From the NCBI GenBank assembly GCA_016710765.1, contig JADJUJ010000004.1:422074-486073 (forward strand): 64,000 nt of DNA. The letters are read 5' to 3'. The notes below the pieces were generated by a model. It was not told the origin of the DNA, searched no databases, and saw only the letters and a program-made list of their open reading frames with translations. Position numbers and translations under genes: made by a program. The stretch is from Lewinellaceae bacterium (lineage in GTDB: Bacteria; Bacteroidota; Bacteroidia; Chitinophagales; Saprospiraceae). Below are positions 17,923-28,300 of the stretch, piece after piece; position 1 is the stretch's first letter; every line of letters begins with the position of its first letter.

Positions 17923-18854
17923 AAACAGCGCTAGTACTAAACCGCTCTGCAGGCCTAGGACTTCTGAGTATCCTGGGTGGGGTCGTCTTATTTTTACCCC
18001 ATCCGCGGCACGACGATTGGGCAACTATCTTACTATGTTTGGCTGTTTTGGTATGGATCCCACTTTACGTATTGCTGCAGGCAGACCGCAATCAGTGGAA
18101 CACCAATGGATTCAAATGGATCCCCCTGGCAGGCTGGCTGTTAGCCCTTGGTTTACAAATGCCCCCTGGCGGGCTGGCCGGAATGATGAGTCTGCCCTGG
18201 CTGGCCATCAGCATCCATTTGGCGTGGGCAGGACTGCTGGCTTCCGTCAAAACGCCCTTTTATCTTCCGCGTTTTGCAACAGGGTGTGCACCCGTATTTT
18301 TGCTGATTGGCGCGTTGTGGGCCAGTGCCGATCGTTTCGGGATCAGTCCCATGGGTTTCGACGCCTCCATCGTACGCCTCACGGCTTTGCATTTCCACTA
18401 TGCCGGCTTTGTATGCACACTATTGGGAGCCTGGCTGGCTGATCTGCAAAAAGTGCCCCTTTTCCGTTGGGCCACGTTGCTATTCCTGCTGGGCGTACCG
18501 TTGACGGCAGCAGGCATCACCTGGAACCATTTGACCCAGCAATATTGGCTGGAAACCAGTGCAGCATTAATCGTGACAGGTACCGGGTCCGTTTTCGCAA
18601 TTGGTTACCTGTTGCTGGCCTTTCAAACAAAACGACAACCGGCTGTCAGGCGCAGTGCTTTCTTGTTGGGATGCTGTTTGGTGGCCAGCATGTGCCTTGC
18701 CATCTGCTACGCTTTGCGGCCTTATTACCCGCTGCCGTGGCTGGATATCCCCGCCATGCGCGCCTGGCACGGAAGCCTGAATGCAATGGGTGTTACCGGT
18801 GCCGGATGGTTGTTTGGAAAGGCCCTAAATGTTAAAGTTTTAGAGAAGGCTTAA
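17919..18854 (+). CDS. YndJ-like multi-pass membrane protein
   Basis: 311 residues from ATG 17919, which overlaps the DUF1990 stop by 4 nt. A longer in-frame ORF from 17778 reads through DUF1990 and is rejected. Nine or so hydrophobic helices, with conserved LTALHFHYAGF (about residue 150) and MRAWHGSLNAMGVTGAGWLFG near the C-terminus, the paired His motifs of the YndJ family. Its molecular function is unknown. The DUF1990-YndJ pairing recurs in other bacteria, which supports both calls. Confidence 0.75.
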   Translation: MKTALVLNRSAGLGLLSILGGVVLFLPHPRHDDWATILLCLAVLVWIPLYVLLQADRNQWNTNGFKWIPLAGWLLALGLQMPPGGLAGMMSLPWLAISIHLAWAGLLASVKTPFYLPRFATGCAPVFLLIGALWASADRFGISPMGFDASIVRLTALHFHYAGFVCTLLGAWLADLQKVPLFRWATLLFLLGVPLTAAGITWNHLTQQYWLETSAALIVTGTGSVFAIGYLLLAFQTKRQPAVRRSAFLLGCCLVASMCLAICYALRPYYPLPWLDIPAMRAWHGSLNAMGVTGAGWLFGKALNVKVLEKA

Positions 18855-18937
18855 AATTCAAATATCTGCAAGCAATAATACCTGTTAAGAGAAAGTTTTT
18901 ACTTCGATTCTTAAACGCACCCACTTGTGCAAAGCCT

Positions 18938-19174
18938 ATGAATGAAAATTACACTTACGACATGCTGGTACAGTTCCTGTACCATGAACTTCCAGCCGAC
19001 GAAGCCCTCCTGGCCGCCCAACTAATCGAAGATTTTTCGGAAGTGCGCGCGCAATGGGATGAGCTCCGATCGGCCAAGTCCAGTTTGCCCAAGGCACAAT
19101 TCCTGCCTTCCAACCAAATTATTACCAATATCCTACAATACAGCACAAAAACGGCTCTGGAAGCTCAGCTCTAA
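18938..19174 (+). CDS. Small acidic cytoplasmic protein, unknown function
   Basis: 78 residues, MNENYTYDMLVQFLYHELPA..., mostly helical, with no signal peptide and no cysteines. The layout LVQFLYHELPADEALLAAQLIEDFSEVRAQWDEL resembles the N-terminal domain of anti-sigma factors that Bacteroidota carry as short stand-alone proteins (shown here as 19-residue pieces LVQFLYHELPADEALLAAQ and LIEDFSEVRAQWDEL). No partner sigma factor is next to it. A terminator follows 34 nt downstream. Confidence 0.6.
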   Translation: MNENYTYDMLVQFLYHELPADEALLAAQLIEDFSEVRAQWDELRSAKSSLPKAQFLPSNQIITNILQYSTKTALEAQL

Positions 19175-19208
19175 CCAAATAGGGTCTTCCTTTGACTACA
19201 AAACGCTT

Positions 19209-19244
19209 AGCCCTGTCCCGTACCCACGGGATGGGGCTTTTATT
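19209..19244 (+). terminator. Rho-independent terminator
   Basis: AGCCCTGTCCCGT pairs with ACGGGATGGGGCT (two G-U pairs) around a 3-nt loop, followed by TTTTATT. It ends the unit of the 78-residue protein. Confidence 0.75.
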
Positions 19245-19319
19245 ACCCCAAAGTGATTTGCAAGCGGTTGAAGCAGGGGAAGTATTTATCTGAGTCGTGG
19301 CTAAAGGCTAAACCCCAAT

Positions 19320-20315
19320 TCAGGCATTGAGCTTTTTCCAAAGCATATCTTTCAGTTGCTGGATATTCTTTCCACTGATAGAGGAAATAAAGATACTGTC
19401 GACATCCTCCGGGAGGGTTTCCCGCAGCATGTTCTCCAATTCTTTATCAATCAGATCCCCTTTGGTTATCGCCAGCATACGGGGCTTATCCAGCAATTCC
19501 GGATTAAACTGCTCCAACTCATTCAGCAGGATCTCGTATTCTTCCAGCAAAGTACGGTCGGTATCGCAGGGCACCATGAACAACAGCACACTGTTGCGTT
19601 CGATGTGCCGCAAAAAGCGGTGTCCAATGCCACGACCCTCATGGGCCCCTTCGATGATACCCGGTATATCGGCCATAATAAAGTTCTGGCCTGGCCTCGA
19701 CTCAACAATACCCAGATTTGGCGTCAGGGTAGTAAAGGCATAATCGGCTATCTTAGGCTTGGCCGCACTCACCACGCTGAGCAGGGTACTTTTCCCGGCA
19801 TTTGGAAAACCCACCAAACCAACGTCGGCTAGTATTTTCAGTTCCAGTATAACCCAGCGCTCTGTCCCCTCCTCGCCAGGTTGTGCAAAACGGGGTGTCT
19901 GGAAAGTGGCTGTTTTGAAAAAGGTATTGCCTTTGCCACCGCGACCGCCGGAAAATAATATCTTCTTCTCCGTAGGCTCGGTAATTTCGGTAATAAACTC
20001 CCCGGTTTCTGCATCGCGAACCACCGTACCCAGTGGTACTTTCACAATAACATCCTTTCCGTCCTTACCTGTTTTCAACCCGCTACTACCGTTTTTCCCG
20101 TCGTCTGCCTTGATGTGCTTGGTAAACTTCAAACCCAGAAGGGTCCATTCGTTCCGGTCGGCCTGTAATATGACGTGGCCGCCCCGACCGCCATCGCCGC
20201 CATCCGGACCGCCCTTTGCGGTAGTGGGGCCACGGTAAAAGTGTACACTGCCGCCGCCGCCCTTACCCGAACGAAAAAGTATTTTTACGTAATCAACAAA
20301 ATTCTGCTCTGCCAT
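19320..20315 (-). CDS. obg: Obg/CgtA GTPase
   Basis: 331 residues. The glycine-rich Obg fold is at the N-terminus (FRSGKGGGGSVHFYRG, GGDGGRGGHVILQ), followed by a GTPase domain with P-loop GFPNAGKSTLL (about 166), switch II DIPGIIEGAHEGRGIGHRF and TKGDLID as the base-specific motif. Obg acts in 50S subunit maturation and stringent-response links. It ends near residue 330 with no C-terminal extension, as usual for Bacteroidota. Monocistronic. Confidence 0.93.
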   Translation of the reverse strand: MAEQNFVDYVKILFRSGKGGGGSVHFYRGPTTAKGGPDGGDGGRGGHVILQADRNEWTLLGLKFTKHIKADDGKNGSSGLKTGKDGKDVIVKVPLGTVVRDAETGEFITEITEPTEKKILFSGGRGGKGNTFFKTATFQTPRFAQPGEEGTERWVILELKILADVGLVGFPNAGKSTLLSVVSAAKPKIADYAFTTLTPNLGIVESRPGQNFIMADIPGIIEGAHEGRGIGHRFLRHIERNSVLLFMVPCDTDRTLLEEYEILLNELEQFNPELLDKPRMLAITKGDLIDKELENMLRETLPEDVDSIFISSISGKNIQQLKDMLWKKLNA

Positions 20316-20468
20316 GGTATAAAATAGAAATAGCCCTTGCTGGTTCCTAAGGTAATTCTACGGAAGGAGCAAGTGCCCAATTTTCTGCAAAGTTAGTCAA
20401 ATGCTAGCGTTCGCAACGGGTTTGTATAAAAGCTTGTAGATTCGCCCCATTCCGCTTAATCAGTACCT

Positions 20469-21218
20469 ATGGATAACATCGACAAAAAATTGAACCCCCA
20501 GCCACTGATTACTGGCAAAGATATTGTCTGGCTGGAAGGTCCCCGCAGCCGTCGCTTCGAGTTCTCGCTCGCCGTGCAGGTTTTCTGGGAATTCATCAAG
20601 GGTTTTCGCGGACTCCATTTTATTGGCCCCTGTATCACTGTGTTTGGTTCCGCCAGGTTCAAGGAGGATCATCCTTATTACCAAATGGCCAGAACCATCG
20701 GCTCACATTGCCTCAGATCTCGGCCTAACTGTACTGACCGGTGGTGGCCCAGGTATCATGGAAGCAGCCAACCGTGGTGCACAGGAAGCCGGTGGCCGTT
20801 CGGTTGGTTGCAACATTGTGCTGCCTCACGAACAAGCCGAAAACCCTTACCTCGACAAGTTTGTAACGATCCGGTACTTCTTTGTCAGAAAAGTGCTGCT
20901 GGTCAAATACTCCTACGCCTTTGTCATCATGCCGGGTGGGTTTGGCACCATGGACGAGCTTTTTGAAACCCTCACGCTGATCCAAACCAAAACCATCGAA
21001 GACTTCCCCGTAGTAATCATGGGTACCGAGTTTTTGCCGTACTGAAACAACACATGGAACACATGGCAGCAGTAGGCACCATCTCTCCAGAAGACCTGGA
21101 TCTGGTGCTGTTTACCGACGACCCGATGGAGGCCATAACGCACATCCGCAAATACATCACCGACAATTACCGGATCAGAAAACGCAAGCCATCCTGGTGG
21201 CTGCTGGAAAAATCGTAA
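20469..21218 (+). pseudogene. LOG-family nucleotide-binding protein, two frameshifts
   Basis: TIGR00730-type Rossmann protein (cytokinin-activating LOG / nucleotide monophosphate nucleosidase group). Part 1 runs MDNIDKKLNPQPLITGKDI to ARTIGSHCL. Part 2, in another frame, has LTVLTGGGPGIMEAANRGA and FVIMPGGFGTMDELFETLT, the two phosphate-binding signatures. Part 3 resumes as LKQHMEHMAAVGTISPEDL to the TAA at 21216. Breaks are at about 20700 and 21030. All motifs survive, so indel errors are likely. Confidence 0.8.
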
Positions 21219-21255
21219 ATTAATGAGACCAATAAATTAATGTGGCCAATGGGGG

Positions 21256-21855
21256 TCAATTCCTTGAACCGTATACTGCGAGGTGGCGGGCAATGTATTT
21301 TCCGATCACGTCAAACTCGAGGTTGATGGCATCGCCGGCCTGGAGGGTTCGGAAGTTGGTGTGTTCCCAGGTGTAGGGAATAATGGCCACAGAAAACTGA
21401 TCCTCCGCAGGGTCTACTACCGTCAGGCTCACGCCGTTGATGCAGATGGACCCCTTGTCGACCAGCATATGCTCCGGACTGGGCTGATAACGGAAGGTAA
21501 ATTTCCAGCTCCCACCCGTTTCTTCAACAGCGGTACAAATGCCTGTGGTATCCACATGTCCCTGCACAATATGTCCATCCAGCCGACCGCCCATGGCCAT
21601 CGCCCGCTCGAGGTTAACAAGCGTCCCCTCTTTCCAATCGCCCAGGTTGGTTCGCCGCAGCGTTTCCTCCACGGCAGTTACTGTATGCCCATCTGAATCC
21701 AGCGCCACCACCGTCAGGCAAACCCCATTGTGGCTGATACTCTGATCAACTTTTAGTTCGCTGCTGATGCTGGCATCTATCGTAAAATGCACATTGGAGC
21801 GGTCTTTCACTATTTTCCGGACAGTTCCCAGCGATTCAATAATTCCTGTAAACAT
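21256..21855 (-). CDS. ribE: Riboflavin synthase, alpha subunit
   Basis: 199 residues from MFTGIIESLGTVRKIVKDR (ATG 21855; the upstream in-frame ATG at 21915 adds 20 unmatched residues). Two tandem lumazine-binding barrels: repeat 1 with SHNGVCLTVVAL and GRLDGHIVQGHVDTTG, repeat 2 with DKGSICINGVSLTVV and INLEFDVIGKYIARHL. It converts two 6,7-dimethyl-8-ribityllumazines to riboflavin plus pyrimidinedione. It stands alone, with no FMN riboswitch seen upstream. Confidence 0.92.
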   Translation of the reverse strand: MFTGIIESLGTVRKIVKDRSNVHFTIDASISSELKVDQSISHNGVCLTVVALDSDGHTVTAVEETLRRTNLGDWKEGTLVNLERAMAMGGRLDGHIVQGHVDTTGICTAVEETGGSWKFTFRYQPSPEHMLVDKGSICINGVSLTVVDPAEDQFSVAIIPYTWEHTNFRTLQAGDAINLEFDVIGKYIARHLAVYGSRN

Positions 21856-21967
21856 GTGCGCTAGATTGGTTTGCAGTAAAACAATAATTCGACATGATGT
21901 TTGGCAAAATTGCAACTATTTTTGATTCCCCATGTCCATTCGCACTACGCAGTTTTACCCAAATATA

Positions 21968-22133
21968 AAACACACACGACAACCCTACAGCCCCACCCAT
22001 TTACAGCCCACCCTACAGCCCATTTTACAGCCCACCCTAAATCCAACTCTACACCCAACCCTACAGCCCATTCTACAGCCCACCCTAAATCCAACTCTAC
22101 ATCCAACCCTACAGCCTACTCTACACCCAATTC
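21968..22133. repeat. Degenerate 12-bp tandem repeat array (about 13 units)
   Basis: Units such as CCCTACAGCCCA, CCCTAAATCCAA and CTCTACACCCAA follow each other at 12-nt spacing up to the stop codon of the M20 hydrolase (minus strand, 22116-22118). It is the same family as 1160-1256 and 34675-34716. Two plus-strand ORFs through it are repeat artefacts. Confidence 0.8.
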
Positions 22134-23304
22134 CTGCACCGCCAGCCAGGCCATCAGCCCCATTCCTGTTTCCAGAGCGGTTTCATCGATATCGAAAGTA
22201 TCCGTATGGATGGGGGAAGTAATCCCTTTGGCGGCATTGCCGGTACCCAGGCGATAAAAACAAGCGGGCATAGCCTGGGAGAAATAGGCAAAATCTTCAG
22301 CGGTCATGCGGAGCGGGAGATCAACTACTTTGTCGGCGCCGAGGTATTCGATGGCCCAGGTTTTGGTTTTGGCGCTGAGCTCCTCGTGGTTGAAGAGCAC
22401 CGGATATCCTTTTACGATGTTGAATTCGCAGGCGGCGCCCATACTGTGGGCGAGTGCTTCCGCTATTTTTTTCATGCGGCTGTGGGCTTCTTCGCGCCAA
22501 TCTTCGTTCATGGTGCGGAAAGTGCCTTCCAGTTTTACCTCGTTGGGAATAACGTTGGTGGCCCCACCGGTGGAATTGATCTTGCCAAACGTGAGTACGC
22601 TTGGTATGGACGGGGTAGCGTAGCGACTGACGATTTGTTGCAAGGTTACAATCAGTTGGGCTGTTATGGCCACAGGGTCGATGCAATCTTGTGGCAGTGC
22701 GCCATGTCCCCCCCGGCCTTTAACGGTGACGTAAATTTCGTCGGTAGAAGCCATGTAAATACCCGATTTCAATCCGATGGTGCCGGCTGGCAGGGGAGGA
22801 TGTACATGTTGCCCGAAAATACTGACCGGTGCCGGGTTTTCCAGCACGCCCTCTGCGATCATGATGCTGGCGCCTCCGGGGAGTTTTTCCTCACCGGGTT
22901 GAAATATGCATTTTACCGTTCCTTCAAATTCATCGCGCAAGGCATGCAAAATCCGCACAGCGCCAAGCAGGCTGGTGGTATGCACATCGTGTCCGCAGGC
23001 GTGCATAACGCCGTCGTTTTGCGACTTGTACGGCACATTGTTGGCTTCCTGGATGGGCAGGGCATCCATATCTGCCCGCAGCGCAATTACTTTTTGTTCG
23101 GGTTTTACCTGAACCAGCGCCACAATGCCTGTGCCAGCAATGCCTTGGGTAAAAGGGCACGCCAATTTTGGTCAATTGTTCGGCGACGAACGCACTCGTT
23201 TTTTCCTCCTGGTAGGAAAGCTCCGGGTACATGTGGAGGTGCCGGCGAATGGCAACAGCATCCGCATGGAATTCCCGGGCGAGGGTCTGAATTTTCTTTT
23301 TCAT
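22116..23304 (-). CDS. M20-family amidohydrolase (one frameshift)
   Basis: N-acyl-amino-acid amidohydrolase / hippurate hydrolase group. Start MKKKIQTLAREFHADAV, RRHLHMYPELSYQEEKT, then the frame breaks at about 23150 in a run of four T, and VPFTQGIAGTGIVALVQV continues. Metal-binding and catalytic blocks are present: ALRADMDALPI, HACGHDVHTTSLLGA, FQPGEEKLPGGASIM, and the C-terminal MTAEDFAYFSQAMPACFYRLG. The dimerisation domain GRGGHGALPQDCIDPV is in the middle. Repair gives about 396 residues, normal for the family. Probably a cytoplasmic peptidase-like deacylase. Confidence 0.85.
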
Positions 23305-23356
23305 GGTCCACAAAAATAGGGCTTAGTACCGGCTCTTTTGGCACTGGCGCATATTT

Positions 23357-23400
23357 GGCAAAAAAAACAGGAGCCACCCCTTAAAAAGGATGACTCCTGC
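23357..23400 (-). terminator. Terminator region between the M20 and OmpA genes
   Basis: On the minus strand, CAGGAGTCATCCTT pairs with AAGGGGTGGCTCCTG around three T, followed by seven T. It lies 39 nt past the OmpA stop and upstream of the M20 start. Confidence 0.75.
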
Positions 23401-23438
23401 CTATTATTGTTGCAACCCAATGGGGTCTGCTGGTGAGC

Positions 23439-24546
23439 TTAGTTGGACAGTACCCGGAACTCGGTACGGCGGTTCACCTGATGCTGTGCCTCGGTGCAAT
23501 CTACACCATCTTTACAGTCATTTTTCAGCTGGTTTCTCCGTATCCGCGGGCTACCAATCGGCTGCGCTTGATGCCTTTCGACACCAGGTAGTCTACCACC
23601 GATTGCGCACGTGCCTCGGAAAGCGCCATGTTAGACTCACTGGTACCACGGGAGTCGGTGTGTGAATTGATCTCAACGCGAATCAGTGGCTTCTCGGTCA
23701 TCAGCTTCAGCAGTTTCTGATCGATGATGCGCCTGGATTCTGCGGTCAGACGGGCACTACCCAGATCGTAGAGAATCGGAAGTACGTTGGCGTCGGTGAG
23801 GTTGCAGTCGATTTCCGTCCAAACGGTCATACCACCTTTTTTCACCAGTTCCCGAACCTTTTCGGTGCGGTATTCAGCTGGAATAGATACTTCCTTCACC
23901 GTTTCATCTGTCACCAACACACGCGTCTTGATGGTTTTGTATTCTGCTGGAATCTCGATCTCTTTTACCGAAGCTGGTGTGACAACCTCTTCTGCCGTGT
24001 AGGTAATGGTTTTCCCACCCGTTTGCTCCTTGGTAAAATTAGCATCACTTTTTACCGTTTCGGTAGGTACCGTCAAGGTATCCCTGGGGTGGCTCACATA
24101 ACAAAGCACCATGCAATCACGCGGATCCTGGGATTTGCAACCGGCCTGAGAGGTCTTCCACTCATAATGCGCATAAGCTGGTTGAACGATTACACTCTCA
24201 CTGGAGGCTGCAAAGGAAGCAGTCTGTGTTGTGATTTTATTGAATGGCTGCTCTACTTGAATGGTCTTGGATACTTTTTTGTAAACAGCAGGTACGTATT
24301 CGTAGCGCTTTGAGGCAGGCTTGATGAGTACGGTTTCTTCGGCATCCTTGTAGGTAGCCGACACTACTTCCAGTTTTTTGTAACCTGGTTTTACCAAAAT
24401 TTGCACTTCCTTGTCGCGCCATTCATCTTCTGTGACGCAACGAATATAGCATTTACCGGGCTCCGGATTTGGGGGGAGTCCGTCCTGGGCGATGGCAGCC
24501 GTGGCGGCAAAAATACAGTAGAAAGTAGAAGAATGGATTTTTGCAT
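23439..24546 (-). CDS. OmpA-family outer-membrane/peptidoglycan-anchoring protein (two frameshifts)
   Basis: Start MQKSILLLSTVF (signal peptide), then after a break at about 24500 AATAAIAQDGLPPNPEPGKCY. The middle carries imperfect repeats (IPAEYKTIKTRVLVTDE, IPAEYRTEKVRELV; YEYVPAVYKKVSKTI). The OmpA C-terminal domain has LRIGSARLTAES-like LYDLGSARLTAESRRIIDQ, VEINSHTDSRGTSESNMALSEARAQSVVDYL (shown in parts of under 20) and GIKRSRLVARGYGE. A second break at 23525 leads into KNDCKDGVDCTEAQHQVNRR and the stop at 23439. OmpA domains hold peptidoglycan diaminopimelate. About 367 residues if repaired. Confidence 0.8.
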
Positions 24547-24689
24547 AAAATACTTGATTTGGTTAAACGTTCTTATTGTTTCTCAGATTGGAGAGCATTA
24601 CTGAAACCATGGGGCGGTTGGTAATTCAACCGCAGTAACCCATTAAGAATTGTAAAGTTACGTTAAAACCGGACCTTAACCGTTAATCT

Positions 24690-25199
24690 ATGATGAAATT
24701 TACCCCAATTGCCGTATTACTCCTCACGTCGTTTCTGACGTGGCAATGCAAATCGGGTCACAATACCCAGCAAACCGTCAGTCCAGTTCAGTTGAGCGAG
24801 CGACTAAGTTTGATTAAAATGACCGACCTCAACGGGAAACCTTTTACCCTCCATCGTTTCGATGGCAAACCGGTTTTACTCAACTTTTGGGCCACCTGGT
24901 GCGGCCCCTGTGTCAGCGAAATGAACTCCCTCGAAGCGGTATACCAGCAATACAAGGGGCAGGTGGAGTTTGTGTGCGTCAGCAGTGAGCCCATGGAAAA
25001 AATAAAGGCGTTCCAGGATAGCCACGACTTCCATTTTGAGTTTGCCCACCTCGATATTGAGTATATCGATGCTTACGTGGTAAAACTGCCCACCTCTCTG
25101 CTTATCGACCGCAATGGAAAACTGGTCACCGAAGAGGAAGGTTACCGCGATTGGACCTTATACAACAACCTGGAAAAAATAAAGGCGTTGGCGAAGTGA
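24690..25199 (+). CDS. Thioredoxin-like lipoprotein (TlpA/ResA type)
   Basis: 169 residues. Lipobox LTWQCKSG places the Cys at about residue 20, so the protein is a periplasmic-side lipoprotein. The thioredoxin fold shows LLNFWATWCGPCVSEMNSLE (redox CxxC at about 70-73) and the cis-Pro segment VVKLPTSLLIDRNG. Such proteins reduce disulfides in periplasmic or cytochrome c maturation pathways. The client is unknown. Confidence 0.85.
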   Translation: MMKFTPIAVLLLTSFLTWQCKSGHNTQQTVSPVQLSERLSLIKMTDLNGKPFTLHRFDGKPVLLNFWATWCGPCVSEMNSLEAVYQQYKGQVEFVCVSSEPMEKIKAFQDSHDFHFEFAHLDIEYIDAYVVKLPTSLLIDRNGKLVTEEEGYRDWTLYNNLEKIKALAK

Positions 25200-25240
25200 G
25201 ATACATACCTGAATCGATACAATTTTTAGCCCTGCTTTAC

Positions 25241-25265
25241 GCCCGCCTTACGACTGCGGGCGTTG
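25241..25265 (+). terminator. Hairpin after the thioredoxin gene
   Basis: ACGCCCGC and GCGGGCGT form a perfect 8-bp stem around CTTACGACT. The following TGTCTTG is only moderately T-rich, so termination is plausible but not certain. Confidence 0.5.
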
Positions 25266-25294
25266 TCTTGCTTGACTAATTTGTTGTAACTTTA
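25263..25294 (+). promoter_or_regulatory. Candidate promoter of the cyclase/ATPase gene
   Basis: TTG at 25263 and TAACTTTA at 25287-25294 approximate the Bacteroidota TTG-N20-TAnnTTTG pattern with one mismatch, 25 nt before the TTG start codon. Confidence 0.4.
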
Positions 25295-25319
25295 GCCCCC
25301 TAAACTATAATCGGCTGTT

Positions 25320-28300
25320 TTGAAACACTTCCTCCCGCACTTCATTCAGGAAAACTACCAGAACGGTAAAATGCAGGGCGCCCTCCGCGCATGCACGATG
25401 TTTGTCGATCTGAGCGGTTTTACCAGCCTCACCGAACGGCTGATGGAAAAAGGCGCCGAAGGCGCTGAGGAGTTGTCGAACGCCCTGAATGTAATTTTCC
25501 AGCCTACTGTAGCCCTGGTGTACCGGCAAGGTGGCTTTATCCCCTACTTTGCCGGCGATAGTTTTACCGCCATTTTCCCCATCCGGGAAGAAAAAGGTGC
25601 GGCAACAGCCCTTGCAGCCACCGTTGTGCAAACCGCCCACGCTACCATGCAACGCTTTGAGGCCGACCATAGCGTTGGCGGCCTGCTGGCCGAATACAAC
25701 ATCGGCATCAAAATCGGAATTTCTGAAGGCGAGGTGGAATGGGGTATTGTAGGCGATAATTCCAAATCGTATTATTTCAGGGGCGAGCCCATCGATGGTT
25801 GCTCGCAGGCACAGGTTCGGGCAGGTAGCCTGGAAGTAGTTTGCGACAAGCGCTTCCTGGCTTTTCTTCCGATTGAAGATGTGCCCGCAACGGCCCTGGA
25901 CGAGGGATTTTTTCGACTGGACCTGGAAAATCTCGAACTGGCCAAGCCAGCAATGTTGCCGCCCATGGCCAAACTCCCAGAACCAGACCCCGCCGTTTAC
26001 CGTGAGTTTCTTCCGGAAGAGGTGCTGACCGGTGGTGGCGATGTCAGCGAGTTCCGCAGCGTGGTCAGCGTGTTCATCTCCTTTGGCGGTGTAGAAACCC
26101 ACCAGGCGCTCGATCATTTTGCCACTGCAGTACTAACCCAGTGCCGAAATTTTGGTGGTTATTTCAAAGAAATTGATTTTGGCGATAAGGGTGGTGTCAT
26201 GTTTATCCTGTTTGGCGCTCCCGTGTCATTTGAAAACAACACCGAACGCGCCCTCGAATTCATTGCGGCGGTTCAGGACGATCTCCACAGTCTGGAATCC
26301 CTCACCGGTGCGCATTATCGCTCGGGCATTGCCTCTGGAATTGCTTTTACCGGCCTCATCGGCAGTGCCGAGCGCTGCCAATATGCCGCCGTTGGCGCCC
26401 GCGTGAACCTGGGCGCCCGACTGATGGCGCAGGCAGCCTGGAGCGAAGTGATTGTTGACGAAAACGTGCAACACAACCGCAACTTTAAGTTCATCCATCG
26501 CGGGGAAGGCTATTACAAAGGATTTAAAGAAAAAATAGCCACCTATTCCCTGACGGGTAGAAACCTGGGTGGCCGCACCAGTTTTAACGGGGAGTACATT
26601 GGCCGAGCCACCGAACTTCAGCAATTGCTGGATGCAGCCGAGCCCTTGCGCGAAGGGCGTTTTGCCGGCGTGGCTTCCATCTATGGCGAGGCAGGCATTG
26701 GCAAAAGCCGTTTGAGCTACGAGTTCCGGCGCACGCTGCGCGACAGTATGATGGTCAGCTGGTTCAACTGCCAGAGCGACCAGATCCTGCGCAAGCCCTT
26801 CAACCCGTTCATTTATTTCCTAAAAAACTACTTCGAGCAAAGCCCTGAAAACCCCGCCGAACGCAACCGGGAAACATTCGAAGCCAACTTTCAGGAACTC
26901 CAGCTCGACCTGAAAAACATAGAACACCCGGAAGCAGAAACCATACGACGGGAAATTTCCCGTACCCAAAGCGTGCTAGCGGCCCTGGTGGGCGTTTATT
27001 ACCACAATTCGCTTTGGGATCAGCTCGACGCCCGCGGCCGCTACCAAAACGCACTCTCTGCACTGGCCAACCTGTTTACAGCAGAAGCCATTTTACAGCC
27101 TCTGGTGATTGAGCTGGAAGATACCCACTGGTACGACGATATGTCGCGCGAATTCCTGGCTCAGTTTGTCCGTCGGGTCGCTGGCTACCCCATAATGTTC
27201 CTGGTATCCAGCCGGTATGAAGACGACGGCACCAAAGCCTATGTGTTCAGAGCCCAAACCCTGGAAGAAATTGGGGCACGCCACGTCGAAATCGACCTCA
27301 ATTACCTTCAGCCCGAGGACCTTCGCGCTTTCGCAGAGGCACGTCTTGGCGGTACGCTGCACTCCGACCTGTTTGAGCTGCTGTTTCGCATGACACAGGG
27401 CAACCCATTCTATGCCGAACAAATGGCCGATTACTTCCTGGAGGCCAACCTGTTGGAAACCAAAAAAGGACTGCTGCAGCTGAAAAACCAGGAAGTGCAC
27501 TTGTCCAACTCGGTTAAACAGATCATGATGGCCCGCATCGACCGGCTCAGCGGGCTGGTCAAGGAAACCGTGAAAGCCGCAGCGGTGATTGGCCGGGAGT
27601 TCGAATTGCCTGTTCTCTCCGCCGTCATGGCCCGGCAAGAAGAGTTTTTGCGCAAAAACGGCGACCTGGAACGGGTACTCAAAGAACAGATTCAAACGGC
27701 AGAGAAATGGCAGATCTGGCATGCCATGAACGAGCTGCGCTATATTTTCCGGCACTCGCTGCTGCGCGAAGCCGCGTACGACATGCAGTTGCGCACCCGC
27801 CTGCGTGAACTTCACCAAAGTATTGCCGAAACCATCGAGCAGCTTTACCCGGGATCGGAGGAACGCTTTGTCGACCTGGCTTTCCACTACGAGCAAGCTG
27901 AGAACACTAAAAAAACCAATAAATACCTGGAAAAAGCTGCCCGTTTTGCCCAGCGTAACTTTCAGAACCGCTCCGCACTGAAGTTTTACACCAAACTCAT
28001 CGACAGTCTGGCGGCAAACGACAAGAAGAACAAAAAACTCATCAAGTTCTACCTGCGCAAAGGCACGGTGCACGAACTCATCGGACAGTGGGATGAAGGC
28101 GAAGAAAACTACCGCCTGGCCCTCGACCGGGCAAAAAACCTCAACGATTGGTACCTCATCGGCCGCAGCAACCGCCGGTTGGGGCAAATTCTGATGCTGC
28201 GCGGCAATTACACCGATGCCAAAAAACACCTGGAAGTAGCCGTCACCTGCTTCGAACTGGCGCATGACCAGGTCGGCATCGCCAAAACCTATGGCAACCT

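Noticed and set aside
21856..21967. FMN riboswitch before riboflavin synthase
   Set aside because: The upstream sequence is short, AT-rich and lacks the conserved RFN-element blocks.
22206..23384. 392-codon plus-strand ORF
   Set aside because: Antisense shadow of the M20 amidohydrolase, whose conserved blocks are on the minus strand.
25305..26117. 270-codon minus-strand ORF
   Set aside because: Antisense to the first cyclase domain; no family features.
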